Assembly: GCA_054661495.1 (NCBI GenBank)
Contig: BAAFSQ010000016.1
Span: forward strand, 1-64,000
Reading direction: 5' to 3'
Length of the DNA stretch: 64,000 bases
From: Zygophlyctis sp. KS116
Lineage: Eukaryota > Chytridiomycota
The notes below the pieces were generated by a model that was given only the letters and a program-made list of their open reading frames with translations, made no database searches and was not told where the DNA came from. A program made the translations under genes and the position numbers. Positions 9,397-22,202 of this stretch are shown here, one piece after another; the stretch's first letter is position 1; every line of letters starts with the position of its first letter.

Positions 9397-10618
9397 ATGG
9401 AAAGGAATATGTATACTCTCAATTTAGAGGCGACGCCAATGCCAGTATTAGATGGCAAGATAAAAGTTGAAAATGATGAGTCAAATCAGCATGACTTTCA
9501 AGATTATCTGACAGACTCTTTAAAAAAGAAGGATTCTGAGCCCGGACTACCATCAAATAATTCTAGTCGGACATTCTTTGAGAAATCCAATCCAGGATCA
9601 CCAATGCCTTCAAAGTCTCTTTCTCAACATTTGCTTTCGGCTGATTGTATTCCTCCATATATTTCAAATGGGACTCATCCTTATGATTTTCAACCGGACG
9701 CGCAACAAGTCCAAGAACAGCCGTATCATGTTTCTCCATTCAATTTTAATTATGATGGTACTCAAGAAGACTATTTAAGATATCGAGCTGGGAATTATAC
9801 AAATAATCCTTATGATATGTCGTATATGCAGCATTTATCGCAGCTTTCTTCTCATTGGGAAGATTTAAACCCACAGCATTGCAATATACCTATTGGGAAG
9901 AGAAGACCTCGATCTATCATGATTTCAGGAGAAAATACAGAAAAATTAAGAAAAATGTATGAGCAACCACTAGAAAATTATCCTAGTCAGGAGGAAAAGG
10001 AAGTATATACAATGCCAATGGCAGTATCTCCAGGACGATATTATTATTCAAATGTAGGCTTTATAACTTAAACTTTAGAGACCTCAATACTCTGAAGGAA
10101 TGATTGGACATGAGCTGATTAAAACAGAAGTAGATAATATGAATGGGTTAATTCCTGATCCTGTACATTCTTTAAATCATTCGGTTTTCAATTATGAAGG
10201 AAATAATGGGGCTGTTGTCCATGCACCGGATCATATATGTACAGCAAATTTATCACTAGATTCATGCTCAAATTCACATTCTCATAGTATAGTTTCCAGA
10301 AGTAAATCTACAAAAATTCCAGGAAAACGTCAGAAGCATGTTCGAAAGGCATGCATTCATTGTAAAAAGGCGCATTTGGCTTGTGATGAAGCACGTCCTT
10401 GTAAAAGATGTGTCCATTTAGGAAAAACTGATTGCATTGATGTAGAGCATAAAAGACGAGGAAGACCAAGATCATCCCCAGAAAAGAAAAGAGTCTCTCA
10501 AATCTCAATGTCTCAGGATTATCTTTTATGTGGCACAGATAGTTTTGTAGATGGTACTGTATATTCCATAGAACCACAGCTAAATCTTTCAGAGATTGAA
10601 CTAGACAAAGCAAAATAA
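9397..10618 (+). CDS. Zn2Cys6 transcription factor with basic GRPR tail
   Basis: Two exons with a 25-nt intron near 10050. The first 220 residues are low-complexity, rich in Asn, Ser, Tyr and Pro, with no recognised domain. The DNA-binding domain is in exon 2: six cysteines in C-x2-C-x6-C-x5-C-x2-C-x6-C spacing (CIHCKKAHLAC, then CKRCVHLGKTDC). This is followed by KRRGRPRSS, resembling an AT-hook. The RPCKRC core is typical of fungal binuclear zinc clusters, a class largely restricted to fungi. The domain is close to the C-terminus rather than N-terminal, and no fungal middle-homology region is visible. The start at ATG 9397 is the first in-frame ATG. Confidence 0.8.
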
Positions 10619-10633
10619 ATTAGCTAGTTTCAT

Positions 10634-11339
<706 letters not shown>

Positions 11340-11349
11340 CTAATTTCAA

Positions 11350-12829
11350 TTATGTTTCAACATATTCATTTTCGATTATGTTATTCGTTTCATTTTCTGA
11401 TTTTACGTTTGAGTGATCCAGATTTTGAGCATCAAGAGTTGAAATAACAGTCGCTGGCTCAATCGCTTCCTCTGGTTGAGCATCCACGGCATCAATGATA
11501 ATATCTTCCTCATCAGAAGTAATATCACTTCCAGTATCTGAATCATCTTCATCTTCCGCCTCAACATCAGAATCATCAGAAAAAGTAGCAAATGGCGTTT
11601 CAGTGCCTCCTTCAAATATAAACCTATGAGGTAAAGTCCCTTGCCGACATGAAGGCTCATCTTTTTTATCTACTTGAGACACACTAGTTGATTCCCATTC
11701 TAAAAGTTTACAAAGTTCTGAAACCACAGTATCACAATAACCTAGGAGCTGAACATCAAATCCTGTCATGTGAGGGAGTGCTTCCATATTAATAAGAATT
11801 TGTGGAACATGATGAGGAATTTTATCCTTTACATCTGCAACAGGCGATACCTTTAAAGAAGATCCCATTACAATTAATAAATCTACTTCCTCTCTATCAG
11901 CAGCAAATGCATCTAAAATATTAAATAAATTATGTTACCATGAAATTCATCAGACAACTTTTCTCCAAAAAAAGTAATTGATGGTTTCAATATTCCATCT
12001 ACTTCTTCAGGACACTTTGGACATATTGGTACAGTCTTGTTAAATATATTCTCTTCAATATCTTTTCCTGGAATTGTGTAACCGCATACAATACATTTTG
12101 CAGTAGCAAATGAACCATGACATTGAATAATCTTTGTAATACCTGCAGCTTGTTCTAAAGTATCAATATTCTGAGAATAATTTCGCAATAATTTGCCTTT
12201 ATCTTCCAACAATTTAATGAACTTATGAGATGGTGAAGGTTTAAAATTAGTTGGATAAATTTCCTTTGCAAAAGAGTAAAAAGTTGAAGGTTGAAACTTG
12301 AAATATTCTAAATCAAACATTTGCTGTGGATCTTCTAAATTAAATTCTTCTAATCTAGAATAAATCCCATTTTTAGATCTAAAGTCTGGAATCCCACAAG
12401 ACACAGACACACCTAGGTGTTAGTAAGCTTTAGGTTTAAGACTTTTAGCCCTAAGCAAAGAAAATACCAAAAATACATACCTGCTCCTGTTAAAACCATG
12501 ATATTCTTAGAATTTTTTAATAAATATAATACATCTTGTATAGTATTAATATCGTTTCTCTTTTGTCTTTTTGCAATTTTCCTATCTATAACAACTTTTA
12601 AAAGGGGTAAAAGATTATCAATTGTTTCATTTACCAAATGATCTGGTAAAACACAATCAAAAGCGTTAAATATTTGCTGAATCGGCATCTCTGAGTATTT
12701 TTCTAAAAATTCAAAAAAATCTAAAATTAAGTATTACAAATTACCATGACATCTTGCGTTATCGACAATGATCTCCTTTTCTTTATCTGTTAATTCTATC
12801 TTGAGCCGTTTAGCTGGAGGCTCATCCAT
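11350..12829 (-). CDS. Sirtuin NAD-dependent deacetylase (class I, SIRT1/Hst1-like)
   Basis: Exons are joined by introns of about 24, 66 and 26 nt; the 66-nt one is unusually long here. The first intron follows MDEPPAKRLKIEL...RCH, with a basic nuclear-signal-like start. The catalytic core has LTGAGVSVSCGIPDFRS, SQNIDTLEQAAGI, the catalytic His in QCHGSFATA, and two Cys pairs (CIVC and CPKC) for structural zinc. The NAD-binding MGSSLKVSPV follows. The tail is strongly acidic (DDSDVEAEDEDDSDTGSD). The QCHGSFATAKC context is typical of SIRT1/Hst1/Sir2-type histone deacetylases. Likely a nuclear chromatin deacetylase. The start lies 42 bp from the divergent ROMO1/Mgr2 gene. Confidence 0.9.
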
Positions 12830-12871
12830 GACAAAATTCCTTCAAACCCTAAACTTTTTCTTTTTCTTGGA

Positions 12872-13182
12872 ATGGATAATCTACCGCCAGTTGCTCAGAA
12901 AGCTCTTATGGGATTCATGATGGGAGGATCAGCTGGCATGACTGTTGGATTCCTATATGGAAGTTTTACTGCATTGAAATTTGGACCGACCCCAGGAAAA
13001 ACTTATCTATCAACGATTGGAACCTTTATGATTCAACATGGAGCAATGCTGGGATTCTTTTTAAGGTATGTGCTAATGCATTGAAATATAGTGTTGGTTC
13101 TCTTATCAGAGCCGATGATAACAGAACGATCAATTACCCCCTTTTGCTTAGGAAACCAGTTGTAATAGAACCCAAATCTTGA
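12872..13182 (+). CDS. MGR2: ROMO1/Mgr2 mitochondrial inner-membrane protein
   Basis: Two exons with a 26-nt intron. The core AQKALMGFMMGGSAGMTVGF and GTFMIQHGAMLGFFL match the paired Gly-rich membrane segments of ROMO1/Mgr2, the lateral gatekeeper of the TIM23 presequence translocase. The spliced C-terminus adds SVGSLIRADDNRTINYPLLL and a short basic tail. About 95 residues, slightly longer than typical. Together with SURF1, TMEM223 and Obg it indicates a functional, protein-importing mitochondrion. Confidence 0.82.
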
Positions 13183-13212
13183 ATTTCACACGTTGGCCTT
13201 CGGATATTTGAA

Positions 13213-14303
13213 ATGGCAGGAAGAGATGTTCCGAATGCTGCAGTGCATATATTCAAGGTTCAGAATTTTCCAATTCCCAAATTTGACTACAAAATACAAT
13301 TGAATTCCTTTCAGCCATTGAGTCTTTTCTACTTTGCTTATCTAAAGTTGGCAAAGCGTGTAAAAAAACTAAAGCCTGGGAATCTAAGAGCTATTAAAAA
13401 TGTTCATGATGCACAAAAAGAATTGTTGGAAGCCTTGTATCTAGTATACTATCAAGCGGATGAGCGGATAAAGTATCGGCGTGACTATCGGACGTATCTT
13501 CCCTTGCAAGATCAAATGGAATTAAGTGAATGTTTCTCTGAAAATATATTATATGCCTGCCAAGTATTACAAAAGGGATATAGAATCAGAGGAATAGAAA
13601 ATCATATGGAAGAGCTAAGAGGTCCTGCAATAATTCTTTTTGCTGCATGGCAATCATTATGTACAGTTTTTGTTAATCAGGCAATCATAGATTCTAGACC
13701 ACCATATTTAAACTTGGAACCTGTATTAAAAGATTTTGATAAAGCATGGGTTGGATTTGAAAAGGTAATCTTTAATTTTAAGATTCTAGATTGTATGTTA
13801 CTCATATTTCTCAATTGAATTTTATGGAAAACCATTCTGCATGGAAGAGATTGATGATTTCCAAGTATATTTTCTAAATCTAATGGTAGGTATTGTTATC
13901 TGAAACAGTTTTATATTGCATAAAGACTAATTTATTAACTCTGGATCAAATACAGACTATGGATCCAATAACATTTTTTACGATACCAAGACTTGCAATT
14001 GTTACTAGTTTAGTAAGAATGCCTGGGCTGATTGATCTTTGCGGTAAAAATTGCAAATTCTCTTGGTTTCGAAAGAGAAGTCATCTATTAACTCACTTGG
14101 GATTATTTTTAAAGATGATATCACCACAATTATTGATCAAATTAGAAAAATGTCTTGGTGGTCAATCTGCTGATCTTGGACCAAATCTTAAACCGATTTT
14201 CCTAAATATCTGTTCTATAGCTGATGATTTGCAATCTGGTGAGCGATCTAAAGAGTTTTCAGTTTTGATCTCACGTGTATTCAATATGTATCAAAAAGAT
14301 TAA
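13213..14303 (+). CDS. Lst2-like protein lacking the FYVE zinc finger
   Basis: Three exons; introns of 25 nt each, one after GFEK and one after EEIDDFQ. The spliced segment VLLSETVLYCIKTNLLTLDQ followed by DPITFFTIPRLAIVTSLV matches the conserved core of lateral signaling target protein 2 (ZFYVE28/Lst2), where a CETVE-type helix precedes LMFTIPRLAIV. The C-terminal ICSIADDLQSGERSKEFSVL corresponds to the second Lst2 conserved block. Lst2 is an endosomal regulator of receptor sorting. This protein is about 340 residues and has neither the long disordered middle nor the FYVE domain, so it may represent a minimal form. Moderate certainty. Confidence 0.6.
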
Positions 14304-14353
14304 GTATTACAGAGAGATTTAAGAGAAAACGGGGCTAGGATTCTCTTCCGTAG

Positions 14354-15540
14354 ATGGCGAAAAAGACTTGTATCAAGGCATCTGTAAAAACAACAGATTC
14401 ATTCTTTAAATCCAGATGGTTTTATGAGCCTTTGACCATTCTTTATTATTTTTTGTGGTATGTAGTGGACATGATATCAGTATTTATTAAAACTCTTGAG
14501 CAAAAACGTAAAAGTGTCCTGGCAATCATTTTAATCCCTTTATTATCGATTATTTTGGCTTGGAATGCAGATGGAAATCATCGGAGACTCCTACAGTATG
14601 TCGAAATGGGGACGAGATGGTACGGCGGTTGGATCATGTTGGGAATCGCTTCATCAATTGGACTGGGTACAGGCCTTCATACTTTTATGCTATTTCTAGG
14701 TCCATATATAGCTAAAGCAACTATAACTGCTGCTAATTGTGGAAATTTGGATTTTGAAACACAAGGTCCAGAAAGGTGAGTAATTTTTGTTTTAAATGAA
14801 GTTTTATTTGCAAATCAAGCATTATAAAGACCTATGATATTTCTATTTGGGATATTGCAAATAAAGTAAAGTGGGACTGTCTTTTCTGGGGAGTTGGTAC
14901 TGCGCTTGGTGAATTGCCTCCTTATTTTGTTGCTCGCGCTGCGGTTGAAGCAGGAAAAGATGATGATGAAATTACCTCTATACAACGTATATTTTCTAAA
15001 AATCCTTCAGAGAGGTCTTTTAGTGAAAAGGCTCAGATTTGGATTCATGATTTACTGAAGGCTGCTGGTTTTTGGGGTATTTTGTTATGTGCTTCTATTC
15101 CAAACCCCTTGTTTGATATAGCAGGGATTATGTGTGGTCATTTTGGGATTCCATTTATTACTTTTTTTGGTGCAACGTTGATCGGAAAGGCATTCATAAA
15201 GACTAGTATTCAGGTATTTTTGATTTCGTCTGATAAAAGTGTCTTTTAATTATTGCATTATTTTCCAAATCAGTTTTAGAAATGTTTCTCTTAAAACTTT
15301 ATGAATTTGCTCCTGGATTACATGATATCCTAAGCCATGCACTGGAAGACTCTGCTCAGAAATTCACAAATGCAAAAGTAGAACATCAGGTATTTTTTAA
15401 ACACTTATAATTAGGGGGATAATAGCAGTTTAATTTCAACAGTATGGAATGTATTTTTGGCTATAATGGTATTGTATTTCGTTCTGTCAATTATTGAATC
15501 ACTGTCTCTAACATATATGAAGAAGAGCAAAAAATCATGA
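14354..15540 (+). CDS. VMP1-like ER membrane scramblase/autophagy protein
   Basis: Multi-span membrane protein with several introns. One intron after the GPER segment is about 42 nt. The third junction, near 15200-15285, is ambiguous because two donors are possible. Landmarks are YGGWIMLGIASSIGLGTGLH, WGVGTALGELPPYFVARAA, CASIPNPLFDIAGIMCGHFG and the final WNVFLAIMVLYFVLSIIES. The ALGELPPYF-x-AR and IPNPLFD-x-AG motifs are specific to VMP1/VTT proteins. VMP1 acts in the ER membrane in autophagosome formation and phospholipid scrambling. The final codons overlap the end of the convergent HEATR6-like gene by six bases. Confidence 0.85.
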
Positions 15541-17442
15541 ATCTTGTTCAGTTTGATTCATCTTTAATTGGACGAAATGCGTTTGAGTTGCGGCAATCTA
15601 TTCAATAAACATAATAATAGAGTTTACCTGTTCTCGCAACTGTTGCTGATATTTGAATTCTCCAAAGTCTGACCCAACAAGATCGTCTGTTTTTGTCATT
15701 GCAAGTTCCAAATTTTCCAACATGGAATTTATACATTTATATTGTTCTTTCTCATTTATTCCAAACCATGATCGTCTAACAGTTCCTAAAGCCGCCGAGG
15801 CAGCTATTCTCACCTTGAAATTTTTACTGTTTAGCATTGCTTCCTGGAGCGATCTTAAGAGTGGATCGGTAAATGAGGCACGCTCTAGAGGAAAATGAGG
15901 AGATTTTAAAATATTAGCTATAGCATGACAAGCGTTCCATCGAGTCTAATAGTTAGATCAAGATTAAGTTATACTTTAACAGGCCCGGAATTGATATTCT
16001 TTATCAAAACCTCAATGATTTCCTTGACCAACCCGTTCACTTCTAATTGCACCCATTCTTTAGGCAGAATATGAAAAATATTTCCCAAAGCACGAACACC
16101 ATTAGACCGACACTTTTCCAATAAGAAATATTTGTAAGCATACCTTATCTTTATCTTTTGAAGCAAAAAGTGCAGCTTCAACACATTTTCTTAAATGCGC
16201 AACAGGAATAGAGAAATCTTCAACATCATTTTTTATAATCTCGACAAAAGCCGCACATATATTAGCTAGAGCCCAGCTCCCTCTAACCTTGACAACGACA
16301 GCGTCATCTTGAATTGTTATACTAGGAATTTTGAAAACAAGATCAGAAAAGAATAAGTAATCCTTTTGTACAGAATCAAAAGCTATCAAAACCCCTAAAA
16401 ACCCACAAGCCGCCGCTCTCACATTTGCATTCCCATCTGCCAACATCCCAATACCAATGCTTTGTAATGTATAAACAAGCTTTGACGGTAATACACCAAA
16501 AACTCCAGAAGACAATTGCGCCAGAGTATCAATCGCAGCAGATCTTACAAAATCAATAGAATCATTTACCAGAGGCAAAATCAACTCCATAGACTTAACC
16601 CACCATTCTACTTGTATATCCAATTCCGCAGAACCTTTTAATCTTGCAGCATACTCTAAAACAGACTTGAGACTAGCTTCTCTTATTTTATCTGATATAT
16701 GTTTGCATCCCTGCTCTAACCTTTCTTTAGAGATGACCCAAACTTTTTCTAATTCCTCGACTTGAATATTCCTAAAAAACCCATTTATAACCTGAAAAAC
16801 TTCTAGTCCTAGTTCTTCTAGTCCTTGTTCCTCTTGTTCCTCTTGTCCTTTTTCCTGATCTTGTAGTAAAAATCTATTTAGAACCTCTTTTAAAACCTCT
16901 AAATCTAACGCTTCCTTGAATTTTGAGTTTAGTAATTCCTTAAAGACCTTTAGTCCATAAACTCTTAAAACAAAATCTCTAGCGTAAATTTTCCCTAAAA
17001 CAACTTTTAGAGTTTCTAGTCTTATTTCTAGACCTCTAGAGAGTGTATCATAGTTTGTTGACGACACCAAAATTTCTAGAATTTTTAAAATCAAAATTTC
17101 ATGACAAGATTGAGATAGATTTTCTAATAATTCTAAATGCAATTGTTGAATTATAATTGCAGTTTTTTGAGAAATTGTAGTAAAATTCCCAATTTTCATC
17201 AAATCATTCCCCATGCCCAGTACCTGTTTAGAATTTTCCAAAATATTTATAATAATTTCCAGAGCTTTAGAGTTTTTGAATTTTACTAAATTCTCTGGAC
17301 TATTTAAATCCAAAAACAGATAGAAAAAGTCTAGCATTTTCTTTTTTTTTGAAATATTTTCTAGAATTTCATGATGCAATAGTATTAATGTCTTTTCAAT
17401 GTCTGTGGAATTGAGTAAAAGAAGTTGATGGTCAATGGACAT
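15535..17442 (-). CDS. HEATR6-like HEAT-repeat protein
   Basis: A long alpha-helical protein. Exon 1 (about 430 codons from ATG 17442) is followed by short introns; the last exon ends QTEQDS. The most conserved part is C-terminal: VRGSWALANICAAF, RSNGVRALGNIF, then VKVRWNACHAIANILKSPHF and NFKVRIAASAALGTV. These match the KVRWNACYA-x-GN and FKVRI-x-A-x-AAL segments of HEATR6. HEAT repeats form scaffolds; no enzymatic role is known to me. The N-terminal half is poorly conserved and contains a Glu/Gln-rich stretch. Family certainty is moderate. Confidence 0.65.
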
Positions 17443-17560
17443 TTTCTTAAACCTTTTTTAAAGAGATATAAGAATGGTATAATATTCTCTTTAAATTCAT
17501 CCACGAGATATCCGAACAATCGGAATTTTAGGCTTTTCAAGACGCGCGTAAATTTCTTGA

Positions 17561-17877
<317 letters not shown>

Positions 17878-18116
17878 TGTTTTAATGTATAGTCTGGTTA
17901 AGAGTTTAAGTGAAAAATGAAAAAATGAAAAAAGGTTTAGGAATAAAAATTTTGAAAAATGTGAATGGTGTTTTTGAGATTCTTGTAAATATTTCCATGT
18001 ACTTTCAAGTATAAGAGTCAATAGCATTAAAAATAGACAGACAATTAGCGATGAAAAAAGAAATTAAACTAAAATTCAAAAAAAAAAAGTTTCAGGGGTG
18101 TGTCCATTGCAAGGGC

Positions 18117-19337
18117 CTACAGATCCCAAGTAAAATCTTGTTTTTTGATTTGAAAATGATGAAGTCTTGATGCTAAACTTGCCAAAGTTTTTTCAGAGCA
18201 TGATTGTATCCAAACCAAGTAATCATTAATCCAAATCTGACAAATTGTAAATGTACGATCATCAGACTCCAAAATTCTCTTAATCACAAGCAAACATTTT
18301 AAGAGTGTCTTTTTTCCTAATTTGAATAAAATTGTAGTGTGATGTAAAACTTTTAAAGAAAATTCCCAATTCCTTAAAAGAGGCCAACATAAACTCTGTT
18401 TAAAACAAGATTTTATAGTCTCTTCTAAAGAGTCAAAAGTAACAAGAGAATTTAAAGTTGGAGAAAGTTTAACCAAATTCCATGCACTTTCAGAATTATC
18501 TTCTCCTAGAGTTATAAAGTAATTATAACTAAAAGAAAACATGAGATCTACAAGTCCTAAATAAATTTGAGCGGGATTATCTAATAAATATTCTTTCCAG
18601 TAAAGTTTTGCAAGGTCTGATTGATCCGTCGAATCCAAGCAATTTTCAGAATCTACTAATCCATTTTGAATCTTATATAATAATCTTGAAAATTCTGATT
18701 TAAATTCTTGAATTTCTATTGGAATCCCTTCATTTAAATCCATTAAATAGTATTCCTGATCAAATTTTTCTTCTTGATTCTTTTCTAGCATTTCTTTAAA
18801 ATCTGAATTTAGTGAATCTAAATCATAAATTAACAACATTTCTCCAGACACACATTCTAACTGAGTTCCTAGTCCTGAATAACCAGAATTAAATCCATAT
18901 TTCTTTAAAAGACTAGTACTACTTTTTATAATCTGAGGTGCATCCCAGTCAATTTCAATTTCACTTTCTTCCCCTAGTCCACCTTGATTCTTGTTTGTAT
19001 CCAATTCCTGAATCAGTGGATTTAAAGGAATATCATTTTCCTTGCTAATTTTGGATAATAATTTTGTCCGAAACTCTAAATCTTTGAATTCTTGAGGGTT
19101 TTCTTTAGGAATTTGTAGGTTTAGCTCTCCTAGGCCTAAATCATATTCTACAATTTCTCTTCCATCTTGAATCAGATTCCCAGGAAAGTACAGTCTTAAA
19201 AAGTAAGGATTAGCATATAATTTAAATTCATTCTGGAAAATATCAATTTGAATGTCTGAACTTTTAATGTATTTAATTTTGATCTTGAGGATAATCTTGT
19301 CTAGGTCTTGGGAGATGTCAAAGTCTGGAGTGATCAT
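18117..19337 (-). CDS. SHQ1: SHQ1 box H/ACA snoRNP assembly chaperone
   Basis: An intronless 406-codon frame. The N-terminal CS-like domain begins MITPDFDISQDLDKIILKIK and contains YANPYFLRLYFPGNLI, which match SHQ1 (MITP-x-F, P-x-FLRL-x-x-PG). The C-terminal SHQ1-specific domain has EYLLDNPAQIYLGLVDLMFS and CWPLLRNWEFSLKVL. SHQ1 holds dyskerin/Cbf5 until it is loaded into H/ACA particles. The Asp/Glu-rich middle is variable. It is divergent from the cyclin gene, whose chosen start lies about 100 bp away. Confidence 0.88.
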   Translation of the reverse strand: MITPDFDISQDLDKIILKIKIKYIKSSDIQIDIFQNEFKLYANPYFLRLYFPGNLIQDGREIVEYDLGLGELNLQIPKENPQEFKDLEFRTKLLSKISKENDIPLNPLIQELDTNKNQGGLGEESEIEIDWDAPQIIKSSTSLLKKYGFNSGYSGLGTQLECVSGEMLLIYDLDSLNSDFKEMLEKNQEEKFDQEYYLMDLNEGIPIEIQEFKSEFSRLLYKIQNGLVDSENCLDSTDQSDLAKLYWKEYLLDNPAQIYLGLVDLMFSFSYNYFITLGEDNSESAWNLVKLSPTLNSLVTFDSLEETIKSCFKQSLCWPLLRNWEFSLKVLHHTTILFKLGKKTLLKCLLVIKRILESDDRTFTICQIWINDYLVWIQSCSEKTLASLASRLHHFQIKKQDFTWDL

Positions 19338-19434
19338 TTAGCCTTGAGTCCTTTCCTTGTATGTGAAAATTTTGTCCGAGTTGAAACTTGCGCTGAAACT
19401 TTCAACGGCCAAGGTCAAAGGTCCAGGATACAGA

Positions 19435-20773
19435 ATGTTTTTCTGCAAAGAATTGAATCAACAAGTTTATAATCTAGAGCCGCTTAAAATCCTATTAACC
19501 TGCAGTCAGAAATTAGGAATTCCAGTAATAACTAGAAGTCTTGCATTTTTCTTTTTTCATCGTCTGAGTCAATTTCAAGACTCTATGGAGAATCTAGAAA
19601 ACAAGGAAATCTGTAAAATTCTTGCGTCTCTTTCGCTGGCAATGAAAATAAATGAACATGTCAAAAGGTTCAAGGAAATTTCTACTACACTCCTACAAGT
19701 AATGGATATCAAGGAGGAAATTCCAAATTTAAAAGACCAAATGATGGTTTTTGAGCTAATTCTTCAAGAAAATATTTATTTTGTTCAGGAATGGGATTCG
19801 CCTTTTAGGTTTTTACTAAAAATAATTGCAGATTTAGGAGGGGATGAAAAATTGGCTAAAAGAGCTTGGAAAATTACTAATGAAAGTTACTTTTGTAATA
19901 TTTGTATACAATTTGTGCCACAGGCAATTGCTTTTGCTGCTATTTACTTGGCTTGGAGACTAGAAAAATCTCAAACTCTGAATTTAGTATTAAAACAAAG
20001 TCTAGTGTCTAAATATTTCACAGATGTAGATCATGTGAAAAAAGTTTGTATTCTGATTTTAAATTTTTATCAAAAAACGGATTTATTAAATTCAGATGAT
20101 AAAATGAAATGTCTTTTAATATTGGAAGAAATGCAAAATAGGAAGAGTAGGGAATCATCAAATGAACTTTCTAATGATTATAAAAACAAGTTTGAAAATA
20201 TAAATTTTTCAAGAAATAAAGGAGTAAATCAAGATAGGAGGAGTTTTCCAAATTCAAGATGTAAGTTTAATTATGCTAAAATTAGATGGACCTTCTGATC
20301 AATATCATAAAAGACAATATCCTCCGATGGATTCACCAAAAGATTATAGGCACTCTATTCCTGGCTCAACTTCTGCAAGTTATGGTCATAGAAGTTTTGA
20401 TAATCACAAACATCATTCTTCTGATCGGCATTATAGTGATAAAAAGAGACATCGTGAATCTTATGAGTCTTCTAAAAGTGCTAGAAGGAAATACAGCTCT
20501 TCAGACTCTTATGATTCAGAAGATGATCATAAGAAAAGTGATTACAGGTCTACGGATGATCGTGACGATTCTAGGAGCAGATCTAAAAGAGATAGTGGAA
20601 AAAGATATGATCATGGGCGAGATGATAAGCAACCATCAAGATACACTGGAAGTGATGCAAGACATGATTCAGGTAGAAAAACTGACAATTATAGAGATGA
20701 TAGACATTCTAGTGGCAGTAGAAGGGAGAGTGGATCTTCATATCATGGTCATTCTTATTACTCAAATAGATAA
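19435..20773 (+). CDS. Transcription-type cyclin (K/L/T-like) with Arg/Ser/Asp-rich tail
   Basis: Two exons joined by a 25-nt intron near 20257. The cyclin box starts around LGIPVITRSLAFFFFHRLSQ and contains KICKILASLSLAMKINEH-type helices, then VFELILQENIYFVQEW and AIAFAAIYLAWRLEK in the second fold. This arrangement fits cyclins K, L and T, partners of CDK9/12-type kinases that phosphorylate RNA polymerase II. The second exon encodes about 160 residues rich in Arg, Ser, Asp, His and Tyr (RSKRDSGKRYDHGRDD), an RS-like domain favouring the cyclin L/K class. ATG 19435 is the first in-frame ATG; the frame is open upstream, so a spliced 5' exon is possible. Confidence 0.75.
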
Positions 20774-20792
20774 ATCAAATGTAAAAAATTAT

Positions 20793-21913
20793 CTATTTTT
20801 TTGTAGTAAAATAAGCAATAAGTGCAACAACAATGATGAGGATAATAATTACACCGATAATCATGCACATTCTCTAAATATTAGCTCATCAAATAAATAC
20901 CTTTCTAGTTCGCTTTTGGAGCTTTACAGCCTGGACAAGTTCTTTAACGCCTTCTTCAGTATCATCGACAGCATTTGTAACGTGTAAAGCAATCTGATCA
21001 ACCATTTCTCCCTGAGCTACAAGCAGGACGCTTAAATCCATAAATAACTGCTGCAACTCCTAATGTTTAAATCACGTATTCGATCATACAATGATACTTT
21101 TTTCAATTCTAAGAACATCTTTGTGTTTATTTTGAATGTCTTGTAAAGCTCTTTTAGCTTCGTTCCTTTGACCTGAATGCATGATCTATGATGTATTATT
21201 GTTTATAAAAACTTACTTGTCCGGAAAAGATTTGCTGCGAATTTCCTCCTTCTATAATCTTTTCAACTTCTTCGGTCGTTGCATTAGGATTAACTATAGT
21301 AAGACTATACTCTCAAAGTACCAACCAATGCCTGTCGTTGCATGCGATCCTTATATTTGCCCTGATATACTTCCTGCAAATTCTTATATTCCATCATCAA
21401 GTCTAAAAAGTTCTTTGTAAGAACTCCATGTTGACTTAATCTAATATTAACATCGGATGAATTATTCTGCTTTTTAAGTTTTTTATTGTTTGTATCCATC
21501 TCTAATATTATGATGACACCTTATACCTTTGAGTTTTCCACGAACTTCTGACGCCAACTTGTTTGTACGATCCATTGCCGCTTCTAATTCTACAGCGATT
21601 TCTATTTTATCTTAGTCAATTAAATTACGAGAGTTTTCCTGTTCTGAAATGACATTTAGAGCCCGATCGTGTAATGATTTGATTTCTGCAATGGAATTTT
21701 TAACTAAAGCTACAGTTTCCTTTATAGCGCTTATTTCAGAAAAGAATTCGTTAATATTATCCTGGTTATTATCCCCTTCCTGAGCGTTTCCACTCTTTTT
21801 CGAATCTTTAACTGCTCGCATGGGAGGTGCTGACGATGCCGGTGCATCTGACGGCTAACTTGTAAAATTATGTTATATAGCACCTTCAAGTCCAAAGTTC
21901 TATCTCTCGCCAT
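20793..21913 (-). CDS. Syntaxin, Qa-SNARE of the plasma-membrane (Sso) type
   Basis: Reconstructed from several short exons. Exon 1 is MARDRTLDLK. The Habc domain includes NEFFSEISAIKETVALVKNS and SLHDRALNVISEQENSR, then LSQHGVLTKNFLDLMMEYKN and YQGKYKDRMQRQ. The SNARE motif follows (NPNATTEEVEKIIEGGNSQQ, then MDLSVLLVAQGEMVDQIALH with the zero-layer Gln). A C-terminal anchor (CMIIGVIIILIIVVALIAYF) ends in TTKK. It mediates vesicle fusion with the plasma membrane, which suits its partnership with the exocyst subunit Exo70 elsewhere in the window. Several intron boundaries are inferred only from frame. Confidence 0.85.
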
Positions 21914-22202
21914 TCTACGCGCGTTGCTAGATCTGATCGGAAAATTGATCCTCTTTCAGTCGCCCAAAAATGCAGACCAACGCTCCTTGACAATGCATTG
22001 TTAACAAGGAATGCTTCAAAATATTTACATCTCATATATTCTTATGGTTTGAATAATGGAATCACTAAAATATTAACTGATTTAGATCAGACCATAAAAA
22101 AACTGTGAACTCTTCAAAAATATATTGTTTTGCAATATATTTAATGGCACCAATACTAAAAATATTTAAGCATGCCTTGATTATGTTGTCCTACTATGAA
22201 AG
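21914..22202. other. Intergenic segment with an unexplained open plus frame
   Basis: No gene is called. On the plus strand a frame without any ATG stays open from about 21882 to a TGA near 22109. Its sequence is protein-like (ARSDRKIDPLSVAQKCRPTL, then TRNASKYLHLIYSYGLNNG). It could be a terminal exon whose 5' part overlaps the syntaxin start, or a chance opening. The last 90 bp hold nothing I can identify. Confidence 0.3.
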
